From an uncultured Collinsella sp. (GTDB taxonomy: Bacteria > Actinomycetota > Coriobacteriia > Coriobacteriales > Coriobacteriaceae), in contig CAUADW010000050.1 of NCBI GenBank assembly GCA_958427895.1, forward strand, positions 1-12,058: a stretch of 12,058 bases of DNA, read 5' to 3'. Made by a program: the position numbers and the translations under genes. The notes under the pieces were generated by a model. It worked only from the letters and a program-made list of their open reading frames with translations, was not told the origin of the DNA and made no database searches. This document shows, one piece after another, positions 6,434-11,479 of the stretch (the stretch's first letter is position 1; every line of letters begins with the position of its first letter).

Positions 6434-7223
6434 CTTCGAAGTCACCTCCGTCAGAAACAGCTGCACCCTTCAGCTCGGTCTGCTGCTGGAAGTCCCAGAA
6501 AGCGATGCCGAAGCCGATGAGAGCGAGGATGAGCAGAGCAGGGGTTGCCAGCGAATCGTTGGCAACGGTGATGAGCGCGAGGCCAAAGCCCATGAGGAAG
6601 AAGCCCCACATATCGCGGTTCATCATAACCTTGAGCAGGACGGCGAAGCCGACGAAGCGCATCATGCCGCCTGCAGCGGACAGACCGGTCTGCAGCCAAG
6701 TCGGGATGGCGGAAGCGATGGTCTGACCAATGGTAGCGCCAGCGATGAAGAACAGGGTGACGACGACAGCGAAGATCAGGCCGAGCAGAGCCATGGCGAA
6801 GTAGTTCAGGCGCTCGATGCCCTTGGTGTCCGCGTTGTGAGCCATGTTATCGGCCGTGGACATAAGCGGGGACATAAGCGTGAAGACCAGGGTAACGCCG
6901 AGCTGGCCAAGCAGAGCGAACGGAATGGCGAGACCGACTGCCGCGTTGGGCTCGAGGCCCGTGGCGATAGCGAGAATGGCTGCCATGATGCCGCCGATGA
7001 CGGCGTTAGGCGGCTGAGCGCCTCCGATCGGCATGTTGCCGATCGTCATGAGCTGATAGGTACCACCCACGAGAAGACCGGTGTTGAGGTCGCCAAGGAT
7101 AAGACCGATGACGGCGCCGGTGACGATGGGCTGATAGAGAGACTCGAGGAAGTCAAACTGGTCGATTGCCGCGATGAACGTGACGACGAAGACCAGAGCG
7201 ATCTGGATGATCGAGTATTCCAT
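6423..7223 (-). CDS. PTS mannose/sorbose family EIIC membrane component
   Basis: A 266-residue, highly hydrophobic sugar permease subunit. Family hallmarks are the N-terminal helix followed by QFDFLESLYQPIVTGAVIG (22-40), GLLVGGTYQLMTIG (49-62) with NMPIGGAQPPNAVIGG (63-78), and the C-terminal FWDFQQQ. Several transmembrane helices are evident (about 2-20, 33-55, 76-120, 142-165, 190-245). With EIID it binds and moves the sugar while EIIB phosphorylates it. It resembles GalNAc (AgaC/AgaW-like) transporters, but sugar specificity cannot be fixed from sequence. The ATG at 7223 has a strong GGAGGAG Shine-Dalgarno. A 90-nt spacer with a hairpin separates it from EIIB. Confidence 0.93.
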   Translation of the reverse strand: MEYSIIQIALVFVVTFIAAIDQFDFLESLYQPIVTGAVIGLILGDLNTGLLVGGTYQLMTIGNMPIGGAQPPNAVIGGIMAAILAIATGLEPNAAVGLAIPFALLGQLGVTLVFTLMSPLMSTADNMAHNADTKGIERLNYFAMALLGLIFAVVVTLFFIAGATIGQTIASAIPTWLQTGLSAAGGMMRFVGFAVLLKVMMNRDMWGFFLMGFGLALITVANDSLATPALLILALIGFGIAFWDFQQQTELKGAAVSDGGDFEDGI

Positions 7224-7273
7224 CTTGCTCCTCCTTTCAAAATGTATGTACGCACTTTGGATTTCACGTACAG

Positions 7274-7300
7274 AACGTCAGGGTTTCACTCCTGACAACG
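7274..7300 (-). other. Hairpin in the EIIB-EIIC spacer
   Basis: GTCAGG (7277-7282) and CCTGAC (7291-7296) form a six-pair stem with an eight-base loop, in the only sizeable gap (90 nt) of the PTS operon. There is no T tract. A role in mRNA processing or differential stability is possible but not shown. Confidence 0.4.
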
Positions 7301-7313
7301 TGGATCACGAGGA

Positions 7314-7796
7314 TTACGAGAAGAGCTTGCTCGTGTCCTCAACAGGCGTGCTCGGAACGCGCCTGATCTCCAACTCCACCCCCAATTCCTGCAGCTCTTT
7401 AAACGCAGCGACATCCTCGTCGTTAACTGCGACGGAGGTGGCGACTTGGCGCTTTCCTTCCGACATGTGCATGTTGCCGATGTTTACCTTCTTTATAGGC
7501 ACACCGCCCTTGACGAGCGTAAGCACGTCTTCCGGTGTTTCGGCCACGATGAAGATCTTCTGGCGCGGGCTCGCCTTGCCAATGACGTCGATGGTCTTCT
7601 GCAGAGAGAAGAAACGCGTAGCGACGCCGGCGGGAGCGGCCATCTTCATGAGGTTCTGGCGCATGGTGTTGGACGCCACGTCGTCGTTGGCGACGAGGAT
7701 GAGGTTGGAGCCCAGGGTGGAGTTCCACTGGGTGGCAACCTGACCATGAACCAGTCGGTTATCGATGCGGGTAAGAAGAATGTTGGGTTCTGCCAT
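7314..7796 (-). CDS. PTS mannose/sorbose family EIIB phosphotransfer protein
   Basis: A 160-residue cytoplasmic EIIB. The active-site loop RIDNRLVHGQVATQW (10-24) carries His17, the residue phosphorylated by EIIA and the donor to the incoming sugar. Other family features are the LILVANDDVA strand (32-41), the MAAPAG segment, and IKKVNIGNMHMSEGKR (101-116), close to the NIGNIH-type motif of GalNAc- and sorbose-type EIIBs. Length is normal for AgaB/AgaV. It starts 36 nt after the YajC-like gene, with AAGGAAG as Shine-Dalgarno. Confidence 0.94.
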   Translation of the reverse strand: MAEPNILLTRIDNRLVHGQVATQWNSTLGSNLILVANDDVASNTMRQNLMKMAAPAGVATRFFSLQKTIDVIGKASPRQKIFIVAETPEDVLTLVKGGVPIKKVNIGNMHMSEGKRQVATSVAVNDEDVAAFKELQELGVELEIRRVPSTPVEDTSKLFS

Positions 7797-7832
7797 GTTG
7801 ATCAGCTTCCTTTCGTTATTTGCTGACGACAG

Positions 7833-8114
7833 TTACTTGATCTCCTGAATCGCGTAACGCGAAACATCTACGACGGCTCCGGATCGGACTTTGATCTGGA
7901 CCTTCTCGCCTTCGATGCCTTTGACGGTTCCGTAGATACCGCCGGCGAAAAGAACCTCTTGACCCGGCTTGAGCTCGGTGTGCAGCTCCTTGAAGTACTT
8001 CTGCTTCTTCTTCATGTTGATTTGCGACCAGATGGTGTAAATCAAGCCCATGATGACAAGCAGGCCTAAAAGGGCGACCGAGGAGCTCAGGACGTTGGCT
8101 CCGAAATCGGCCAT
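7833..8114 (-). CDS. yajC: YajC-like small membrane protein embedded in the PTS operon
   Basis: A 93-residue protein with one N-terminal transmembrane helix (about 11-30), a basic stop-transfer segment NMKKKQKYFKEL (33-44) and a YajC-type domain containing LKPGQEVLFAGGIYGTVKGI (48-67) and a C-terminal VSRYAIQEI. YajC normally associates with SecDF/YidC. A yajC homologue is also found inside mannose-family PTS operons of some streptococci, including the hyaluronan-related one. Its ATG shares one base with the EIIA stop (TAATG), so translation is coupled, and EIIB follows after 36 nt. An accessory role in assembling or stabilising the EIIC/EIID complex is inferred, not shown. Confidence 0.85.
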   Translation of the reverse strand: MADFGANVLSSSVALLGLLVIMGLIYTIWSQINMKKKQKYFKELHTELKPGQEVLFAGGIYGTVKGIEGEKVQIKVRSGAVVDVSRYAIQEIK

Positions 8115-8557
8115 TAGATGCCGTCCTCGTCGCCGAAGATATCCTCTTCGTCGGAGCCGGCAACGGATGCGACCGTCTGGGCGGTGATGCCCGTCTGGCC
8201 AACGGTCACGGCCTGCTCGCCAAGCTCGGCGAGCGTGGCGTTGCCGCGGAGGAACAGAAGCTCAATAACCATGGGAAGGTTGGTGCCGGTCAGAACCTCG
8301 ACGTTGTCGACATCCTGGGCAATCATCATCGCCTGGTTGAACGGGGTGCCACCAAGCAGGTCGGTAAAGACGAGCACGCCATCGCACTCCTCGCGCATGG
8401 CGGTAATAGCGGCGCGGAGATCCTCACCGTAGGAAGCAGCCTGGTCGCCCTCAAAAGGAACGACGGTAAAAGCGGGCTGGTCGCCAGCAACCATAGCGAT
8501 AGCGCTTGCGAGGCCGGGTGCGAACTGTCCATGACCGGTAAGAATAAAGCCAACCAT
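8114..8557 (-). CDS. PTS mannose/sorbose family EIIA phosphotransfer protein
   Basis: A 147-residue cytoplasmic EIIA, first gene of the operon. The N-terminal GFILTGHGQF (3-12) contains His9, phosphorylated by HPr, and FTDLLGGTPFNQA (64-76) contains Asp66 near the active site. LTGTNLPMVIEL (89-100) is also typical. The C-terminus is acidic, with SDEEDIFGDEDG, and may act as a flexible linker to EIIB. It passes phosphate to EIIB His17. Its ATG at 8557 follows GGAAGGG after a long structured leader. Confidence 0.94.
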   Translation of the reverse strand: MVGFILTGHGQFAPGLASAIAMVAGDQPAFTVVPFEGDQAASYGEDLRAAITAMREECDGVLVFTDLLGGTPFNQAMMIAQDVDNVEVLTGTNLPMVIELLFLRGNATLAELGEQAVTVGQTGITAQTVASVAGSDEEDIFGDEDGI

Positions 8558-8592
8558 TCAAATTTCCCTTCCGAAGGTGTGTACGATCTGAG

Positions 8593-8637
8593 TCCGATGA
8601 TTTTCGGAAGCCAGCGGGCGCTCGCCCTTAAAGCTTC
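8593..8637 (-). other. Structured 5' leader of the PTS operon
   Basis: The presumed leader holds TCCGA/TCGGA (8593-8597 with 8604-8608) and a nested structure, GAAGC/GCTTC (8607-8611 with 8633-8637) around GGGC/GCCC (8616-8619 with 8624-8627). The two structures overlap by two bases. No known riboswitch class is recognised. Confidence 0.35.
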
Positions 8638-8673
8638 TTAGAAAGCGTACTTTGAAGACCAGTGGTTTCTAAA

Positions 8674-8687
8674 CTGGTAGTAACCAC
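8674..8687. promoter_or_regulatory. GntR-type operator at the PTS operon promoter
   Basis: CTGGTAGTAACCAC shares its first 13 bases exactly and in the same orientation with the agaS operator. A second palindromic element, ACCAGTGGT (8658-8666), lies eight bases away and could be an overlapping pair of half-sites. The position, just downstream of a TATAGT -10, suits repression by the locus GntR protein. Confidence 0.65.
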
Positions 8688-8703
8688 GTGACGTGTTGTT
8701 GTC

Positions 8704-8709
8704 ACTATA
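8704..8709 (-). promoter_or_regulatory. Candidate -10 of the PTS operon promoter
   Basis: Minus-strand TATAGT (five of six) lies about 150 nt before the EIIA start and 16 nt upstream of the GntR-type operator. The matching -35 region (GAAAGC) is poor, which may mean activator dependence; several repeats lie just upstream. Confidence 0.38.
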
Positions 8710-8759
8710 TCACCCCAGAAGAGGTCGCTTTCGTTGATTCATACGGTAAAACGTTTTTG

Positions 8760-8796
8760 CACCGCTCACGGTGATAAATCGACCGTTTACCGGTCG
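8760..8796. repeat. Paired inverted repeats upstream of the PTS promoter
   Basis: CACCG-CTCA-CGGTG (8760-8773) is followed by CGACCG-TTTAC-CGGTCG (8780-8796). Both share ACCG/CGGT arms with the larger inverted repeat at 8981-9010, suggesting sites for one protein. Confidence 0.55.
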
Positions 8797-8843
8797 TTAA
8801 CACTTCTACCTGCGGTTTTGAAACCGTTCCGAAATGCTTTGGC

Positions 8844-8860
8844 AAAAGATCGGATCTTTT
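8844..8860. repeat. 17-nt near-perfect palindrome
   Basis: AAAAGATCGGATCTTTT has eight-base perfect arms around one central G. It looks like an operator rather than a terminator, since the loop would be too small. Confidence 0.5.
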
Positions 8861-8953
8861 CCTGTGTCTAAACAACGCAGGGCGGCTAAAAATAGCGTGT
8901 AGAAAAATTGCAGGTCATTGTGAAGATATGTGAATTGGTCTTTTTGACTTAAT

Positions 8954-8970
8954 ACCAGTTAGAACCAGTT
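8954..8970. promoter_or_regulatory. Half-site direct repeat resembling the GntR operator
   Basis: ACCAGTTAGAACCAGTT contains ACCAGTT twice, 10 bases apart, as a direct repeat. It matches one arm of the operators at 4381 and 8674 but lacks the inverted second arm. On the minus strand it lies five bases beyond a GATAAT (8976-8981), a possible second PTS promoter -10. Confidence 0.38.
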
Positions 8971-8980
8971 TTGAGATTAT

Positions 8981-9010
8981 CGGTGAACGGTAGTTTTCGA
9001 CCGTTCACCG
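8981..9010. repeat. Perfect 11-bp inverted repeat
   Basis: CGGTGAACGGT (8981-8991) and ACCGTTCACCG (9000-9010) are exact inverses separated by eight bases. There is no T tract on either side. Bases 8998-9012 match 8780-8794 at 14 of 15 positions. Confidence 0.7.
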
Positions 9011-9017
9011 GTTACTT

Positions 9018-9037
9018 GCAATCGTTTGCAGTCGTTT
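9018..9037. repeat. Tandem 10-bp direct repeat
   Basis: GCAATCGTTT is followed immediately by GCAGTCGTTT, nine of ten bases identical. The one-helical-turn period suits cooperative protein binding, but the element is short. Confidence 0.4.
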
Positions 9038-9191
9038 TCCCAGATGAATTAGGGAAACACAATGGAGCGCTTGCGCGATCAAGGGAAGTTTTGACATTTG
9101 TCCTCATCCCCCGCGCGCCAAACTCCGACACCCAAAATGAGCCATAGCTCTCGCTATTCGTCTCACAAACATTACTTACTCTAATCTGTAA

Positions 9192-9219
9192 TTGTTTATC
9201 GTTTATCATTAAATATGAT
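9192..9219 (+). promoter_or_regulatory. Promoter of the DUF2975-like/HTH unit
   Basis: TTGTTT (9192-9197) and TATGAT (9214-9219) are separated by 16 nt, in an A+T-rich stretch 41 nt before the ATG at 9261. Confidence 0.55.
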
Positions 9220-9237
9220 ATGAGATACAAGTATCAT
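9204..9237. promoter_or_regulatory. Possible operator with alternating TATCAT/ATGATA arms
   Basis: TATCAT (9204-9209), ATGATA (9215-9220) and TATCAT (9232-9237) form two overlapping inverted repeats around the -10. A further GATAC-AA-GTATC lies at 9224-9235. The placement suits autoregulation by the downstream HTH protein; the link is inference. Confidence 0.35.
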
Positions 9238-9260
9238 CCAAGACATTGGTTGGAGGAGCT

Positions 9261-9899
9261 ATGATCCGCTGGAACGTATCCAAATCGAATGAAGCCATCG
9301 ACCGTGAACAGGCAATAGCCGATCTGAGGAAGCTCACTCGCATCTGCAAATGGGCCACAATCTGCACCACCGTGGCGCTCGCTCTGGGACTTCTCGCAGT
9401 CATTGCGATTGACCTTCTACTCGTATTGCCTAGCCTCTCCCAAGGGTCGTGTCTCCAATCCGTAGAACTTCAAGGCGGCGAAGGGCCGTGCCTGGCTATT
9501 GTCGGTACCGATGCGCAGACCCCACTTATGCTCGTCGCACACGATGGTCACACTGCCATAGGGAGCCTCTTGATGACATGCCTCGCGCTTACCATCGCGC
9601 TAAGCGTGCGCAGGCTTTTCTTAAACATTGAAAAGGAAGGCAGGCCCTTTGACCTTGAATGTAACCAGACACTTCGTCGAGTAGGACATTTATTCCTTAT
9701 CGGCGGCGTTGCCGTGAGGCTTCTTGGTGCCGTAATCACGGGAATGATACTCTCAGGATTTGGCGGCAGCTTTACGGATGCGTTCGCCGGCCAGTTATTC
9801 GAGCCCTCCATGCTCTTTGCGGGCCTGATTATTTGCCTGATTGCCAGCATCTTCCGCTACGGGTATATCCTGCAAAAACAAGATGACGAGTTGCTCTAG
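9261..9899 (+). CDS. DUF2975-like four-helix membrane protein
   Basis: A 212-residue membrane protein. Helices are predicted at about 31-56, 98-121, 142-165 and 182-204. A cytoplasmic link contains RRLFLNIEKEGRPF (117-130) and the C-terminus ends RYGYILQKQDDELL. Both match the pattern of DUF2975 proteins, of which B. subtilis YoaS is an example. Such proteins are typically paired with a small YozG-type regulator, as here. Molecular function is unknown. The ATG at 9261 has GGAGG four bases before it; an upstream TTG at 9246 would overlap that signal, so it is not used. The region between helices 1 and 2 carries two cysteines (64, 77) and should be extracellular. Confidence 0.78.
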   Translation: MIRWNVSKSNEAIDREQAIADLRKLTRICKWATICTTVALALGLLAVIAIDLLLVLPSLSQGSCLQSVELQGGEGPCLAIVGTDAQTPLMLVAHDGHTAIGSLLMTCLALTIALSVRRLFLNIEKEGRPFDLECNQTLRRVGHLFLIGGVAVRLLGAVITGMILSGFGGSFTDAFAGQLFEPSMLFAGLIICLIASIFRYGYILQKQDDELL

Positions 9900-9908
9900 G
9901 GGGAATCC

Positions 9909-10145
9909 ATGATTATTCTGCGGCTTGACCGCATGCTCGCCGAACGCAAGATCTCATCCAAAGAGCTTGCGGGACGCGTGGGCATCTCCCAGGTCAATAT
10001 GTCACGCATTAAGACGGGCAAGGTTTCTGCCATACGTTTTTCAACTCTTGACGCGATATGTCGGGCACTCGACTGCCAACCGGGCGATGTACTGGAATAT
10101 ATATCCGACGATGAAGCCGATAGCCTTTTTGGACTTAAAGATTGA
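9909..10145 (+). CDS. YozG-like Cro/CI-family transcriptional regulator
   Basis: A 78-residue protein that is almost entirely an XRE-type helix-turn-helix domain. The recognition region is SSKELAGRVGISQVNMSRIKTGKVSAI (16-42), followed by STLDAICRALDCQPGDVLEY (45-64), the standard third and fourth helices of the YozG subgroup. It has no separate ligand domain, so it may act with the membrane protein made from the gene nine bases upstream, a pairing recurrent in Gram-positive genomes. GGGGGA precedes its ATG. Its targets are unknown; the inverted repeats at 9204-9237 are one candidate. Confidence 0.88.
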   Translation: MIILRLDRMLAERKISSKELAGRVGISQVNMSRIKTGKVSAIRFSTLDAICRALDCQPGDVLEYISDDEADSLFGLKD

Positions 10146-10181
10146 TAGGCATAATTTAGCCACCAGCGCCTAAACGCAAAT

Positions 10182-10214
10182 AGCCCGCTAGAACAACATC
10201 CGTTCTAGCGGGCT
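10182..10214. terminator. Bidirectional hairpin terminator between convergent genes
   Basis: AGCCCGCTAGAAC (10182-10194) pairs perfectly with GTTCTAGCGGGCT (10202-10214) across a seven-base loop. It serves the HTH gene on the plus strand and the SurA-N-like gene on the minus strand. The T tracts are short (TTATT and TATTT). Confidence 0.75.
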
Positions 10215-10258
10215 TATTCAGATATTTCGGTTACGCGCTCGGCGGCTCAGACAGATCT

Positions 10259-11353
10259 TTATGCAAACAGACCATAGATGCTGATGTTAGCCTTGGCATA
10301 CAGGCCGTTAGCATACTCGGTCCACTTGGAGCTGGCGCTCGAAGCCTGCGAAGAGTACTGCTGGTAGGCGGTGTAATAGGCGGTCATGGCCTGCTTGTAG
10401 GTAGCGCTATCAGCCGTAAAGGCATCGTCAGCGAAGGCCTTAGCGTAGGTGCTATCGGCGTCCTTCCAGGTGCCCTTTTCGCTATCCCACTCGTCGCCGG
10501 CAAGTTTGATGATGTAATCGGCGTAGTCCTTGCTCGCGGTCTCCTCGTTGCCGTCAGCAGGCTCGGTCGGGGCGGTCGGCATGCTTGCGGAGCTATCGCC
10601 CACCTTCTTCTTGTAGAGCTTCTGCAGCGTCGCGGACTGACGGACGATCTGCTTGGCCTGGTCCTTGGACACGCCATACTGCGTGGCCATGGTCTTGTAG
10701 TCAGAAGTGCCGATGGAATCCTCGGCGTACTGCTTCATCTCCTTGGAAGAGACGGTAATGCCCTCGTCCTCGGCGGCATCGAGCAGGATCTTGTTGCGCA
10801 CGTAGGACAGGATGACGTCGGCAGAAGGAGCGGTGTAGTTGCCATCACTATCCTTGACGGTATCGAGGCTGTACTGGCTCTCGATGGCCTCGCGCGCGGT
10901 GATATCACTCTTCTTGCCGTTGTAGCTATAGCTTGCCACGGTCGAATCGAGCTGGTCCTCGGTCAGGGTCGCCGAGCCGACACCCTTGCCGCCAAAGCCG
11001 CCATTGCCGATAAAGAAGCCGACCACCGCAGCGATCACGACGGCAACCACAAAGGCGGCAATCATCGTCTTCTTGTGCTTGGATACGCGATCGTCTTCAT
11101 CGGAACCCAGGATATCGTCGTCCTCATCCTGGGCCTCGGGCATCAGATTCTCGTCAGCGGCATCCGCGGCAATCTGAGCCTCCAGACGGGCGTCCTCCTC
11201 CTCGGCCGTCGTACCGGCAGCAATGTGCTCGGCAGACGTACCGGCGACCAGGTCGATCTTCTCGTCCTCGTCACCGTCGGGGCCTTCGCCGCGCTCGATG
11301 ATCTGGATGCCGTCGATCTCGTCCTTCTCGTCCTTCTTTTGAATCAGACCCAT
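10259..11353 (-). CDS. Membrane-anchored SurA-N-like (foldase-type) protein with acidic cytoplasmic tail
   Basis: A 364-residue protein in three parts. Residues 1-92 are hydrophilic and strongly acidic, with runs such as DEDDDILGSDEDD. Residues about 96-116 are a single transmembrane helix after KHKK, placing the N-terminus inside. Residues 120-364 lie outside and are rich in S, A, Y and K. Within them, VILSYVRNKILLDAAEDEGITVSSKEM (180-206) and the following helical stretch resemble the N-terminal chaperone domain of SurA/PrsA-type foldases. No parvulin-type peptidyl-prolyl isomerase domain is visible, so the protein may be a chaperone-only relative. The start ATG at 11353 follows AAGGAG. There is no evident link to its neighbours. 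Confidence 0.68.
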   Translation of the reverse strand: MGLIQKKDEKDEIDGIQIIERGEGPDGDEDEKIDLVAGTSAEHIAAGTTAEEEDARLEAQIAADAADENLMPEAQDEDDDILGSDEDDRVSKHKKTMIAAFVVAVVIAAVVGFFIGNGGFGGKGVGSATLTEDQLDSTVASYSYNGKKSDITAREAIESQYSLDTVKDSDGNYTAPSADVILSYVRNKILLDAAEDEGITVSSKEMKQYAEDSIGTSDYKTMATQYGVSKDQAKQIVRQSATLQKLYKKKVGDSSASMPTAPTEPADGNEETASKDYADYIIKLAGDEWDSEKGTWKDADSTYAKAFADDAFTADSATYKQAMTAYYTAYQQYSSQASSASSKWTEYANGLYAKANISIYGLFA

Positions 11354-11391
11354 ATCAGTTACTCCTTGTTAGGAAACATAGTCCCCAATAG

Positions 11392-11420
11392 AATACGCCC
11401 GGCAGAGCGCCGGGCGTATT
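11392..11420 (-). terminator. Hairpin after the isocitrate dehydrogenase gene
   Basis: AATACGCCCGGC (11392-11403) pairs perfectly over 12 bases with GCCGGGCGTATT (11409-11420) across a five-base loop. On the minus strand it is followed by CTATTGG, a poor U tract, so read-through into the SurA-N-like gene is possible. Confidence 0.6.
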
Positions 11421-11479
11421 GATTCTTAGGTTATACGCAAACACTTAAGTACTATTTAGGCGTTTGCAGCGTGCATACC

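Larger units (their letters stand above)
8558..9260. other. Long repeat-rich intergenic regulatory region
   Basis: This 703-nt stretch separates the divergent EIIA and DUF2975-like genes. It is visibly richer in A and T than the flanking genes. No open reading frame in it looks real: the longest, 72 codons at 9012-9230 minus, has no family resemblance. It contains the PTS leader, operators and promoter, several repeats (8744-9037) and the promoter of the plus-strand unit (9192-9219). Beyond these I see no gene. Confidence 0.75.

Noticed and set aside
5441..6520. 359-codon plus-strand open frame opposite the EIID gene
   Set aside because: A shadow of the membrane protein gene, rich in H, D, G and V without domains, while the minus-strand reading is a clear EIID.
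8981..9010. The perfect inverted repeat as a transcription terminator
   Set aside because: Neither strand has a T run after it, and no gene ends nearby.
9062..9094. Ten-codon plus-strand open frame (ATG to TGA) as a possible leader peptide
   Set aside because: Its ribosome site is weak, it has no run of regulatory codons, and no terminator-antiterminator pair follows.
9012..9230. 72-codon minus-strand open frame in the long intergenic region
   Set aside because: No ribosome site of note, no family resemblance, and it covers the divergent promoter of the DUF2975-like gene.
8558..9260. Repeat-rich intergenic region as a CRISPR array or insertion sequence remnant
   Set aside because: The repeats differ in sequence and spacing, with no regular repeat-spacer unit, terminal inverted repeats of a transposon or transposase fragment.
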